Made by a program: the position numbers and the translations under genes
Shown here: piece after piece, positions 49,584 through 57,910 of the stretch
How the letters are laid out: each line of letters begins with the position of its first letter
Position numbering within the stretch: position 1 is the stretch's first letter
Source of the DNA: Streptomyces sp. SID13726
GTDB lineage: Bacteria; Actinomycetota; Actinomycetes; Streptomycetales; Streptomycetaceae
Assembly: GCF_010548375.1 (NCBI RefSeq)
Contig: NZ_JAAGLY010000001.1
Location: 868,001-932,000, forward strand
Direction: 5' to 3'
Length of the DNA stretch: 64,000 nucleotides
The notes under the pieces: generated by a model
Database searches by the model: none
Told to the model about the DNA's origin: nothing
Seen by the model: the letters and a program-made list of their open reading frames with translations, nothing else

Positions 49584-49615
49584 GTAACAAATGAGCGATG
49601 ATCGATCATTGTTAC
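49584..49615. promoter_or_regulatory. AT-rich dyad region between ccr and the CdaR-like gene
   Basis: GTAACAA (49584-49590) and TTGTTAC (49609-49615) face each other, and a separate perfect 12-bp palindrome ATGATCGATCAT is at 49598-49609. This AT-rich patch within GC-rich DNA is a good candidate for a regulator site or promoter for ccr (minus strand). Confidence 0.45.
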
Positions 49616-49628
49616 CGGCAAGTAGGTA

Positions 49629-50756
49629 CTAAAGGGCATCAGCCAGACACGCCAGATACAGCGCCATCGCCGTCCGTGGCTCCCGCACCCCGCGCCCGCT
49701 CAGCTCCTCGATCCTCGCCAGCCGGTACAGCAGCGTGTTCCGGTGGATCGCCAGCCGCTCCGCCGTCCGCACCAGCCGGAACCCGCACTCCGCCCACGCG
49801 ATCAGCGTCTCCCGGGTGACCGGCCAGTCCTCCCGCTCGCGCACTCCCGCGAGCAGCACGGCCGCATACCGGGCGCGTTCCTGCCGTACGACGGACGCCA
49901 CCAGCTGGGGCACACGCAGCTCGGTGACGTCGAACACCCGGCCGTCCGGATCGAGCCGGGGCCCGGCACGCAGTGCCAGCGCTGCGTCCCGGTACGAGTC
50001 GTGCATCCCGGTGATGCCCCGGCCCGGTTCGCCGATTCCGGCCCACGCGTCGGCCCCGTGCCGCTCGGCGACGCGCTCGACCAGGGCGTGGCACCGCCCG
50101 ACGAGCCCCGCGCCCCCGGCCCGCAGTACCAGGTACCGCCCGGCCGCCAGCTCGCCGGCCACGTCCTGGCCGCCGTCGAACACCTCCCGCACGGTCCGCA
50201 GCAACGACAGCCGGGACACCCCGCCCGCCCGGACGTCCAGCACCACCGCGGCACGCGGCCGCCCCGGATCCACCCCCAGCTCGCCGAGCCGCGCCTCCAC
50301 CGTCTCGGCGTCGACCACGTCCGGGTCGTAGAGCGCGATGTCCCGCACGCAGTCGTCGACCGCCCGCTCGTGCAGCAGCCGGGAGCGCAGCAGCGCGGCC
50401 TCCTCCAGCAGGATCTCGGTCTGCCGCTGCACCACCAGGCCGAAGCGGCGCACCTCCTCCGGCTCACCGGTCAGACAGACCGTGCCGACCGCCTCCGCAC
50501 CGACGATGATCGGCAGACTGGTGCCGGGCAGCACCCCGCGCAGCCGTCCGGCCTGCTCGGCGGTGTGGGTGGCCGGGCGCCGGGTGCGCAGCACCTCGTA
50601 CGACGCCTCGTGGACCGTGCCGAGACGGCCGGTGTCGCCGCAGCCGATCACGACGGCCTCGCGGTCGGTGATCAGCACGTTGAAGCCCGTGATGCGCCCG
50701 ATGTCGCAGGCGATCTCCTGCGCGAGCGCGGGGGTGAGCACGTCGGCCGCTGCCAT
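49629..50756 (-). CDS. CdaR/PucR-type sugar diacid regulator
   Basis: 375 aa from ATG 50756. The N-terminal sugar-diacid recognition domain begins with LTPALAQEIACDIGRITGFNVLITDREAVVIG, followed by a middle GGDEF-like part and the C-terminal PucR helix-turn-helix TAERLAIHRNTLLYRLARIEEL. CdaR proteins activate glycerate or aldarate genes. It is divergent from an MFS transporter and a D-amino-acid-oxidase-like gene, which it probably regulates. The next plus-strand start is 95 nt away. Confidence 0.9.
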   Translation of the reverse strand: MAAADVLTPALAQEIACDIGRITGFNVLITDREAVVIGCGDTGRLGTVHEASYEVLRTRRPATHTAEQAGRLRGVLPGTSLPIIVGAEAVGTVCLTGEPEEVRRFGLVVQRQTEILLEEAALLRSRLLHERAVDDCVRDIALYDPDVVDAETVEARLGELGVDPGRPRAAVVLDVRAGGVSRLSLLRTVREVFDGGQDVAGELAAGRYLVLRAGGAGLVGRCHALVERVAERHGADAWAGIGEPGRGITGMHDSYRDAALALRAGPRLDPDGRVFDVTELRVPQLVASVVRQERARYAAVLLAGVREREDWPVTRETLIAWAECGFRLVRTAERLAIHRNTLLYRLARIEELSGRGVREPRTAMALYLACLADAL

Positions 50757-50797
50757 GGACGGAAGGTACAGCGACGGCCCGGAATCAGGGGAGGCCG

Positions 50798-50816
50798 ATC
50801 GTGCACTTCGTACGAT
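50798..50816. promoter_or_regulatory. Imperfect dyad between the CdaR-like and MFS genes
   Basis: ATCGTGC and GTACGAT (50798-50804 and 50810-50816, one mismatch) lie in the 95-nt divergent gap. A possible operator for the CdaR-like protein. Confidence 0.35.
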
Positions 50817-50851
50817 GACGACTCCGCCACCGGTCCCTACCTTTTTCGGCC

Positions 50852-52213
50852 ATGTCCCCCTCACTCGAGAAGTCCCGGCCCACCAGAACCCTCCCCCAGA
50901 GGGGGTACCCCCAGCTGATCACCCTCTACGCGGGCGGCGGTGAGTTCTGCGACGGCTACATCCTCAGCATCATCGGCGTCGCGCTCCCGCTCGTCAGCAG
51001 CGACTTCGACCTCGGCTCCACCATGTCAGGCCTCGTCGGATCGGCCTCGCTGATCGGCATGTTCGTCGGCGGACTCGTCTTCGGGTACGTCACCGACCGC
51101 ATCGGCCGGCAGAAGGTGTACCTCCTCGACATCACCGCGTTCATCGTGCTGTCGGTCGCCCAGTACTTCGCGCCCGACGCCTGGACGCTCACCCTGCTCA
51201 GGTTCGCCATGGGCATCGCGATCGGCGCCGACTTCGCCATCGCGGGCACCATCGCCTCCGAGTTCGCGCCCCGCAAGTCACGGGGGCCGCTGCTCGTCGT
51301 CATGGTCACCATGTGGTCGGTGGGCGCGGCGACCGCGTACGTCGTCGGCTGGCTCATGATGCGCTCCGGGCACGACGACTGGCGCTGGATGATGGCCAGC
51401 AGCGCGATCCCGGCCGCGCTGATCCTGCTGCTCCGCTTCGGCACCCCCGAGTCCCCGCGCTGGCTGATGAACCAGGGCCGGACCGCGGAGGCCCAGCAGG
51501 TGGTCCGCCAAATGCTGGGCCCGGACGCCGACTTGAGCGACCTGGAGGCCGAGACCACCAACCGCAGCCGCTACACCGACATCTTCCAGGGCGTCTATCT
51601 CCGCCGCACGATCTTCGTGGGGGTCTTCTGGGCCTGCCAGTTGCTCCCGATCTACGCCATCACGACCTACGAGCCGACCATCCTGACCTCCCTCGGCCTG
51701 GAGCACGGCAACAGCGCCTACCTCGGCTCGGTCGCGCTCCAGATCTTCTACATCCTGGGCTCGCTCTCCGGGATCCTCTTCGTCAACAGGGGCCGCAGAC
51801 CACTGCTGTTGTGGAGTTTCGCACTGTCGGCGGTCCCGCTTCTCGCCCTGTCCTTGCTCGCCGATCCGAGCCCGGCGGCCGTCCTGGTCCTGTTCGCGGT
51901 GTTCGGGGTGGCGTCCTTCTCCAGCCAGTGCCTCCAGGCCATCTATCCCTCGGAGTTGTTCCCGACGGGCGTCCGCGCCACCGCCAACGGCTTCGCGACC
52001 GGGGCGAGTCGAATCGGCGCCGCGATCGGCACATGGGGCGCCCCGGTGGTCCTCGGCCACAGTACCCGGCTCGCGATGTTCCTCGGTGCGCTGATCTGCG
52101 GGGTCGGCTGGCTGGTGTCCTACCGCCTGGCCCCCGAGACCAGCGGCAAGAGCCTCGCGGAGTCGAGCGGCGACGGCACGGTCGTCGCCCCGGCCGTGAA
52201 GGAGCTCTCGTGA
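50852..52213 (+). CDS. MFS transporter, sugar-porter-like
   Basis: 453 aa, 12 predicted membrane segments from about residue 38. GYVTDRIGRQKVYLLD after TM2 and PESPRWLMNQGR in the central loop are the sugar porter/organic-acid symporter motifs. The ATG lacks an obvious ribosome site (CTTTTTCGGCC upstream), so translation may start from a leaderless mRNA. The stop overlaps the start of the oxidase gene (GTGA). It probably imports the compound the oxidase uses. Confidence 0.9.
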   Translation: MSPSLEKSRPTRTLPQRGYPQLITLYAGGGEFCDGYILSIIGVALPLVSSDFDLGSTMSGLVGSASLIGMFVGGLVFGYVTDRIGRQKVYLLDITAFIVLSVAQYFAPDAWTLTLLRFAMGIAIGADFAIAGTIASEFAPRKSRGPLLVVMVTMWSVGAATAYVVGWLMMRSGHDDWRWMMASSAIPAALILLLRFGTPESPRWLMNQGRTAEAQQVVRQMLGPDADLSDLEAETTNRSRYTDIFQGVYLRRTIFVGVFWACQLLPIYAITTYEPTILTSLGLEHGNSAYLGSVALQIFYILGSLSGILFVNRGRRPLLLWSFALSAVPLLALSLLADPSPAAVLVLFAVFGVASFSSQCLQAIYPSELFPTGVRATANGFATGASRIGAAIGTWGAPVVLGHSTRLAMFLGALICGVGWLVSYRLAPETSGKSLAESSGDGTVVAPAVKELS

Positions 52214-53439
52214 CCCCCTCCTCCGTCCTGATCGTCGGCGGCGGAGTCGTCGGCCTGGCCTGCGCCCACTATCTGGGCCGGGCCGGGCTGGGGGTCACCG
52301 TCCTGGAACGCGACCGCCTCGGCAGCGGAGCCTCCCGCGGCAACGCCGGCGAGGTCTGCCCCGACCTGGTCGAACCGCTGGGCGCACCGGAAGTGGCGAG
52401 GAAGGCGGTGACCGGCCTGTTCCGCCCGACGAGCCCCCTGTGGATCAACCCGGTCCCCAGCCTCCCGCTCCTGCGCTTCCTGACCCGCCTGGGACTGCAC
52501 AGCACGTGTCATCGCTACGGCACCGGCGCCGCGTCCCTCGCCGCGCTCGCCGAGGACACGTTCACGCTGTTCGAGGAACTGGAGGCGCTCGGCGTGGACG
52601 GCGGGGCGGCGAAGGAGGGATTCCTGTTCGCGTACCCGTCGGAGGAGGAGGCGGCGCACGGGCTGGCGGGGTTTCGCGGGCTGGGGGCGCCGGTGGGGGA
52701 GCTGCTGCGAGGGTCCGCCCTGGTGGAGACGGAGCCCGCGCTGGGTCCCGCGGCCCGCGCGGGCTTCCTCGTGGAGCGCCAATGGTCCCTGGACCCCGGC
52801 CAGTTCGTGGACACGCTCACGGAACGGCTCCGCCGGGACGGGGCCGAACTGGTGGAGGGGGCGCGCGTGACCGCCGTACGGGACGACGGGGGCCGCGCGG
52901 AGGTCCGTACGACCGCCGGGACGTACACGGCGGACACGGTGGTCCTGGCGGCCGGGGTGTGGTCCCGGGAGCTGTGCCGCTCGCTCGGCGTACGGATCGA
53001 CCTCGCGGCCGGGAAGGGGTACAGCTTCTCTGTCCCGACGGACCGGCTTCCGAGTCGGCTGGTCCACCTGGGGGCGGCGAAGGCGGTGCTGACGCCCCTG
53101 GGCAAGGGCGTCCGGGTGGCCGGAACCATGGAGTTCGACCGCGACCCGGACCGCTTCCGGCAGGGCCGGGTGGAGGCGCTGGTCGCGGCGGCACGGCCGT
53201 ATTTGCCGGGCGCGGATTGGGCCCGTAGAGAGCAGGAGTGGATGGGTCCCCGCCCGATGACCCCGGACGGTCTTCCTCTGATCGGCCCGGTGCCGGGTCA
53301 CCCCCGTGTCCTGCTGGCGACCGGCCACAACATGCTGGGTCTGATGCTGGCTCCGGCGACGGGACGACTTGTCACCGGGTTGGTGACGGGTCAGGCGTCC
53401 CCCGGACTTGCGGCGAAATTCTCACTGACTCGGAGGTGA
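52210..53439 (+). CDS. D-amino-acid oxidase/dehydrogenase-like FAD oxidoreductase (DadA-like)
   Basis: 409 aa. The FAD-binding Rossmann motif VLIVGGGVVGLACAHYLGRAG opens the protein, followed by VLERDRLGSGASRGNAGEVCPD. Near the C-terminus LIGPVPGHPRVLLATGHNMLGLMLAPATG contacts FAD. Members oxidise D-amino acids, glycine or hydroxyproline. Coupled by a 4-nt overlap to the transporter and presumably controlled by the CdaR-like gene. The substrate is unknown. Confidence 0.9.
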   Translation: MTPSSVLIVGGGVVGLACAHYLGRAGLGVTVLERDRLGSGASRGNAGEVCPDLVEPLGAPEVARKAVTGLFRPTSPLWINPVPSLPLLRFLTRLGLHSTCHRYGTGAASLAALAEDTFTLFEELEALGVDGGAAKEGFLFAYPSEEEAAHGLAGFRGLGAPVGELLRGSALVETEPALGPAARAGFLVERQWSLDPGQFVDTLTERLRRDGAELVEGARVTAVRDDGGRAEVRTTAGTYTADTVVLAAGVWSRELCRSLGVRIDLAAGKGYSFSVPTDRLPSRLVHLGAAKAVLTPLGKGVRVAGTMEFDRDPDRFRQGRVEALVAAARPYLPGADWARREQEWMGPRPMTPDGLPLIGPVPGHPRVLLATGHNMLGLMLAPATGRLVTGLVTGQASPGLAAKFSLTRR

Positions 53440-53446
53440 TGCTCTT

Positions 53447-53504
53447 AGGGGCGCGGGGCTGTATCGATGTGCGGCTCCGCCGCGTGGGCGCGACCAGCGC
53501 CCAC
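53447..53504. repeat. Intergenic repeat core with terminator-like hairpin
   Basis: The core AGGGGCGCGGGG (53447-53458) matches 14257-14268. Further on a perfect 8-bp stem (53484-53491 with 53497-53504, loop GACCA) lies just before the TetR stop. It may act as a bidirectional terminator for the oxidase and TetR genes. From memory, similar elements are scattered in Streptomyces intergenic regions. Confidence 0.6.
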
Positions 53505-53517
53505 TCACCCGCACCCG

Positions 53518-54327
53518 TCAACGTTCCTTGAGCGCCTGCTCAATAGCCCGCATCACTTCATCAAGCGGCGCATCCGTCCGAGCGACAGTGACCAACACCT
53601 CGCCCTGAGACGTCACCGAAGCAGGAGCCGGCCGGGGCGAGGCGTCCCGCCCCGCCCCGATACCCGTCCCGAAAGTCTTCCGCACGATCGAGAACGCATG
53701 ATCCAACTGCGCCTCCACATCCCCCTGCCCACCCGCCCGCAGCCACCGCCTGAGCACATGGTTGTGAGCCGTGACCACGGCCGACGCGGCGACCTCCGCC
53801 AGCAGCGGATCGTCGTTCGCGTCGTCGTCATGCGCGTGCTCGTCGAAGTGCCCGAGCAGATACCGCGTGAACAACCGCTCGTACCGGGCCACGGACGCGA
53901 TCTCCGCCTCCCGCAGCGTCGGCACCTCGCGCGTCAGCTTGTAGCGGGCGACCGAGATCTCCGGCCGGGCCGCGTACATCTTCATGACTTCCTTGATGCC
54001 ACGGCACACCGTGTCGAGCGGATGCTCGTGCGCGGGCGCCGCGTTGAGCACCGACTCCGCCCGGATCAGCGTGTCGTCGTGGTCGGGGAAGATCGCCTCT
54101 TCCTTGGACCGGAAGTGGCGGAAGAAGGTGCGGCGGGCGACCCCGGCCGCGGCCGCGATCTCGTCGACGGTGGTGGCCTCGTACCCCTTGGTGGAGAACA
54201 GCTCCATCGCGGCGGCCGCCAGTTCACGGCGCATCTTGAGCCGCTGGGCGGCCGCGCGACTGCCTGCGGCACTTTCCGGCGCGTCGGGCGTGGCTGGTGT
54301 ACGGGAGGACTTGGCGGGCTGGGGCAT
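53518..54327 (-). CDS. TetR-family transcriptional regulator
   Basis: 269 aa from ATG 54327. The helix-turn-helix is at residues 40-85 (AAAAMELFSTKGYEATTVDEI and AGVARRTFFRHFRSKEEA). The C-terminal ligand domain is typical, with an added tail (VTSQGEVLVTVARTDAPLDEV). An upstream ATG (54345) would place a perfect dyad inside the gene, so the downstream ATG is preferred. It is downstream of the 3-hydroxyacyl-CoA dehydrogenase gene on the same strand (157 nt gap), suggesting a link to acyl-CoA metabolism. Confidence 0.88.
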   Translation of the reverse strand: MPQPAKSSRTPATPDAPESAAGSRAAAQRLKMRRELAAAAMELFSTKGYEATTVDEIAAAAGVARRTFFRHFRSKEEAIFPDHDDTLIRAESVLNAAPAHEHPLDTVCRGIKEVMKMYAARPEISVARYKLTREVPTLREAEIASVARYERLFTRYLLGHFDEHAHDDDANDDPLLAEVAASAVVTAHNHVLRRWLRAGGQGDVEAQLDHAFSIVRKTFGTGIGAGRDASPRPAPASVTSQGEVLVTVARTDAPLDEVMRAIEQALKER

Positions 54328-54339
54328 GCCCCGAACGTA

Positions 54340-54353
54340 CTGCATGTATGCAG
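54340..54353. promoter_or_regulatory. Candidate autoregulatory TetR operator
   Basis: CTGCAT-GT-ATGCAG, a perfect 6-bp-arm dyad, lies 12-26 nt upstream of the chosen TetR start. That is the usual position for self-repression. Confidence 0.55.
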
Positions 54354-54375
54354 GATGATGCGCGTGTCCGGGGTT

Positions 54376-54417
54376 CCCCCCGCCCGGGACGGACGGGGGG
54401 CCGCCGGTCCCCGGCGG
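54376..54417 (-). terminator. Twin hairpins between the dehydrogenase and TetR genes
   Basis: CCCCCCG pairs with CGGGGGG (54376-54382 and 54394-54400). Next to it CCGCCGG pairs with CCGGCGG (54401-54407 and 54411-54417). They lie downstream of the dehydrogenase stop and upstream of the TetR gene and probably separate the two. Confidence 0.55.
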
Positions 54418-54484
54418 GGGAAGGCTGCTCGGGTCGAGCAGCCCGCCCCAGTCCTCACCGCCTCTGAACCAGTCGCCGACCCGC

Positions 54485-56290
54485 TCAGCGCCGGGCATAT
54501 TCGCGGAAGCCACGGCCGGTCTTGCGGCCGAGGCAGCCCGCGGCCACCAGGTGCTCCAGGAGCGGGGCCGGAGCGAGGCCCGGGTCGCGGAACTCGCGGT
54601 GCAGGACCTTCTCGATGGCGAGCGAGACATCGAGCCCGACGACGTCCAGGAGCTCGAAGGGGCCCATCGGGTAGCCGCCGCCCAGCTTCATCGCGGCATC
54701 GATGTCGTCAAGAGACGCGTAGTGCTCCTGCACCATCTTGATCGCGTTGTTGAGGTACGGGAACAGCAGGGCATTCACGATGAAGCCCGCACGGTCCCCA
54801 CAATCAACCGCGTGCTTCTTGATCCGTCCACACACCTCGTGAACTGTTGAGTGGACGTCCTCGGCCGTCAACACCGTACGGACGACCTCGACCAGCTTCA
54901 TCGCCGGCGCCGGGTTGAAGAAGTGCATACCGATCACGTCCTGCGGGCGCGAGGTGGCACGGGCACAGGCGACGACGGGCAGCGAGGAGGTCGTGGTGGC
55001 CAGGACCACGCCCGGCTTGCAGACCTTGTCCAGCGCCTGGAACAGCTGCTGCTTGACCTCCAGGTCCTCGGCGACGGCCTCCACGGCCAGGTCGACGTCC
55101 GCGAAGGATTCGTAGGAGCCCGCCGCGGTGATCCGGTCCAGGGTCTGCGCGGCCGCCTCGGCGGTCATCCGGCCCTTGTCGACGGAGCGGGAGAGCGACT
55201 TGCCGATCCGGGCCTTCGCCGTCTGCGCCTTCTCCTCGCTGCGGGCGGCGAGGACGACCTCGTAACCCGCCTTGGCGAAGACCTCGGCGATCCCGGACGC
55301 CATGGTCCCGGAGCCGGCGACCCCGACGGAGCGCACCTCGCGGCCCGCGGCCTTCTCCGAGCTCTCCAGGGGAGTCAGCGCGTCCCGCACGACCGCCGCG
55401 CTGCCCGGGGCCTCGTACGTGTAGAAGCCGCGTCCCGACTTACGGCCGGTCAGCCCCGCCTCGCTGAGCTGCTTGAGGATCGGGGCGGGGGCGTGCAGCC
55501 GGTCGTGGGACTCGGCGTACATGGCCTCCAGGACCGTGCGCGCGGTGTCGACACCGATCAGGTCGAGCAGGGCGAGCGGGCCCATGGGCAGTCCGCAGCC
55601 GAGCCGCATCGCCGCGTCGATGTCCTCGCGGGAGGCGTACTTCGCCTCGTACATCGCGGCGGCCTGGTTGAGATAGCCGAACAGCAGGCCGTCGGCGACG
55701 AAGCCGGGCCGGTCGCCGACCGCGACGGGCTCCTTGCCGAGGTCGAGGGCGAGGTCGGTGACCGCGGTGACGGCGGCCGGCGCGGTGAGCACCGAGGAGA
55801 CCACCTCGACCAGCTTCATCGCGGGCGCCGGGTTGAAGAAGTGCAGTCCGAGCACGCGCTCCGGGCGGGCCGAGTCGGCGGCCAGCCGGGTCACGGACAG
55901 GGCGTTGGTACCGGTCGCGAGGATCGCCTCGGGGCGCACGATGCCGTCGAGTTCGCGGAAGATCTGGTGCTTGATCTCGTACGACTCCGGCGCCACCTCG
56001 ATCACGAGGTCGGCGTCGGCCGCCGCACGCAGGTCGGTGGAGGTGCGGATGCGGGCGAGGACGTCCGCGCGCTCCTGCTCGGTGAGCCGGCCGCGCTCCA
56101 CGGCACGGGCGGTCGCGGTCTCCAGGGCGGCGACGGCCTTGGCGGTCTGCGCCTCGCTGATGTCGATGCCGACGACCTCGCGGCCGGCCTTGGCGAGGAC
56201 CTCGGCGATACCGGTGCCCATGGTGCCGAGGCCGACGACGGCGATCGTCCTGAGCGGGGACAGGGAGGGGTCGGACAGGGGAGTGGCCAT
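54485..56290 (-). CDS. Tandem-duplicated 3-hydroxyacyl-CoA dehydrogenase
   Basis: 601 aa from ATG 56290 after AGGAG. Two full copies of the 3-hydroxybutyryl-CoA dehydrogenase fold lie in one chain: copy 1 with VVGLGTMGTGIAEVLAKAG near residue 18, and copy 2 with VAGSGTMASGIAEVFAKAG near residue 320. Each is followed by the HFFNPAPAMKLVEVV active-site strand and a C-terminal GRKSGRGFYTYE or GRKTGRGFREYA end. No hydratase domain is present. Likely interconverts acetoacetyl-CoA and 3-hydroxybutyryl-CoA, which supplies crotonyl-CoA for ccr. A long 388-nt divergent region precedes it. Confidence 0.93.
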   Translation of the reverse strand: MATPLSDPSLSPLRTIAVVGLGTMGTGIAEVLAKAGREVVGIDISEAQTAKAVAALETATARAVERGRLTEQERADVLARIRTSTDLRAAADADLVIEVAPESYEIKHQIFRELDGIVRPEAILATGTNALSVTRLAADSARPERVLGLHFFNPAPAMKLVEVVSSVLTAPAAVTAVTDLALDLGKEPVAVGDRPGFVADGLLFGYLNQAAAMYEAKYASREDIDAAMRLGCGLPMGPLALLDLIGVDTARTVLEAMYAESHDRLHAPAPILKQLSEAGLTGRKSGRGFYTYEAPGSAAVVRDALTPLESSEKAAGREVRSVGVAGSGTMASGIAEVFAKAGYEVVLAARSEEKAQTAKARIGKSLSRSVDKGRMTAEAAAQTLDRITAAGSYESFADVDLAVEAVAEDLEVKQQLFQALDKVCKPGVVLATTTSSLPVVACARATSRPQDVIGMHFFNPAPAMKLVEVVRTVLTAEDVHSTVHEVCGRIKKHAVDCGDRAGFIVNALLFPYLNNAIKMVQEHYASLDDIDAAMKLGGGYPMGPFELLDVVGLDVSLAIEKVLHREFRDPGLAPAPLLEHLVAAGCLGRKTGRGFREYARR

Positions 56291-56678
56291 CGCGGAACTC
56301 CTGGAATGAGGGTGACGACTGGGAGCGCGACCCGGTACGCCGAGGGGCGCACCGGGTGCGTGAGGCATTGCGGAATGCGGGTGGTGCCGGGCTGCGAGCG
56401 CACACGCCCGGGCCGTCGTCGCGAGCCCTGCACAGAGCCCGGAGAACGGTGGAAGCCGACCGGCCCTGTCCCAGACCGAGTCGTACTGGTAGTGCTGGTG
56501 GTACCTGAGGTACCGAACCGACTGCTCTCACGGCGGCTGCGTCACCAGGCCGTCATGAGGAGTTCCGCGAGTGGGTAACTCGCTCGTCTGAGCTTAACCG
56601 GTGGGTAACGAGCGCGCCAGCCCCCTGTGTTTGTGATGTACGTCCCGGGACCGGGACGGTCACTCTAGGCTGCGTGTC
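56291..56678. promoter_or_regulatory. 388-nt divergent promoter region with repeats
   Basis: No gene supported. It has GGTACC-TGA-GGTACC (56500-56514) and two direct repeats GTGGGTAAC (56571-56579 and 56601-56609), 30 bp apart, the first within a GCGAG/CTCGC dyad. These are candidate regulator sites between the dehydrogenase (minus) and HEAT-repeat (plus) genes. Confidence 0.5.
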
Positions 56679-57254
56679 ATGGACGAAGAGTTGCGATCAC
56701 TCGCGGAGCGCTTACGGCAGGAGTCGGGAGCGTCGGCGGGCTACGACCGGCTGGTGGCCACCGAGGACCCCGACGAACTGGCCGGAGTCCTCACCGAGCC
56801 CGGACAGCCGCTGTGGGCCCGGGAGCTGGCCGCGTTCCGGCTCGGACTCGCCGGGGACCGCCGGGCCTTCGAGTCGCTCGTCCTGCTGCTCAACCACCGC
56901 GATCCACCGCGCTGCGCCTCCGCCGCCCACGCCCTCGCCCGCCTCGGCGACCCGCGCACCGCCCGCGCGGCCGCCACCCTCGCCACCAACGAACTCCGCG
57001 TCGCCTACGCCCTGCACCCGGTCCGGCTGCTGGCCGAACTGGACGCGCCCGAGTCCGTACCCGCCCTGATCACCACGCTCCGGCGCCGGCTGCGCCCGCA
57101 CGACCCGTATCGCCGGGTGGCCCTGGCCTGTGTGGAGGGGCTGGGCACCCTGGGGGACGCCCGCGCCAGGCCCGTACTGAACGAGGCGCTCGCTCATCCG
57201 GCGCTGGCGGAGGAGGCGGTGCGGGCGCTCAAGCGGATTCCTCGGCAGCGGTGA
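56679..57254 (+). CDS. HEAT-repeat protein
   Basis: 191 aa. About four HEAT-like helical repeats are seen, with LAAFRLGLAGDRRAFESLVLLL, CASAAHALARLGDPRTARA, LLAELDAPESVPALITTL and VEGLGTLGDARARPVLNEAL. Such proteins are protein-binding scaffolds; no enzyme motif is present. Homologues in Streptomyces may carry the name adenylosuccinate lyase, which this sequence does not support. Confidence 0.75.
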   Translation: MDEELRSLAERLRQESGASAGYDRLVATEDPDELAGVLTEPGQPLWARELAAFRLGLAGDRRAFESLVLLLNHRDPPRCASAAHALARLGDPRTARAAATLATNELRVAYALHPVRLLAELDAPESVPALITTLRRRLRPHDPYRRVALACVEGLGTLGDARARPVLNEALAHPALAEEAVRALKRIPRQR

Positions 57255-57343
57255 GGTGGGGTTCGCGGTGGGTGGTGGTGGGTGGCGGTGGGGCGGGGTG
57301 TTCTGTGCCTGAGTGCCTGAGTGCCTGAGTGCTGGTCAGCCGG
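57255..57343. repeat. G-rich tract and 8-bp tandem repeat
   Basis: 57255-57300 is a run of GGTGGG-type words, and three 8-bp units GCCTGAGT follow at 57307-57330. It lies between the convergent HEAT-repeat and GNAT genes, with no coding signal. Confidence 0.7.
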
Positions 57344-57871
57344 TCAGTCGGTCAGCTTTCTTGCGTACCGCACCTCTGGTACCGCGACCCCGTCCACCTC
57401 GAAGGGCTCCTCGGCGCCGTCGGCCTCGAAGCCCTCGCGTTCGTAGAAGCGCCGGGCGCGGGTGTTGCCCTTCAGGACCCACAGGAGCATGCGGGGGTGG
57501 CCGGCGGCCGTGGAGCGTCGTACGGACTCCTGGAGCAGGGCGTGTCCGATGCCGCCGCCGGACCGTCGCGCGTCCACGTAGATCGCGTACAACTCGGCGT
57601 CCCCGGTGCGGAGTTCGCCGTCGCGGTAGGGGCCGTGACAGGCCCAGCCGAGGATCTCGCCGTCCCGCTCGGCGACGAGGTCCACGACGCTGCCGCCGCC
57701 CCGACCGAACCGGGCCCGGCGGTGTTCGGCGTCCCGCGCCACGCTGAGCGCGTCGAGGAACGGCTGGGGCATCAGGCCCCGGTACGCACTCTGCCAGCCC
57801 CGGACGCGGATCTCGGAGACACGGTCGCAGTCGGCGAGGGTCATCTCGCGGATGAGGAGACGGTCGGCCAT
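57344..57871 (-). CDS. GNAT N-acetyltransferase
   Basis: 175 aa single-domain acetyltransferase. Motif A is AIYVDARRSGGGIGHALLQESVRR and the tail has LKGNTRARRFYEREGFEADG. The beginning LIREMTLADCDRVSEIRVRGWQSAYRGL is common in small-molecule-acting members. The substrate is unknown. Confidence 0.88.
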   Translation of the reverse strand: MADRLLIREMTLADCDRVSEIRVRGWQSAYRGLMPQPFLDALSVARDAEHRRARFGRGGGSVVDLVAERDGEILGWACHGPYRDGELRTGDAELYAIYVDARRSGGGIGHALLQESVRRSTAAGHPRMLLWVLKGNTRARRFYEREGFEADGAEEPFEVDGVAVPEVRYARKLTD

Positions 57872-57910
57872 GACGGCACCCTAGGGGCGGTCCGAACCGG
57901 CGGCCTCCGA

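Noticed and set aside
56679..57254. Adenylosuccinate lyase
   Set aside because: The protein is 191 aa of HEAT-like repeats without lyase signature sequences; the name sometimes attached to such proteins is not supported.
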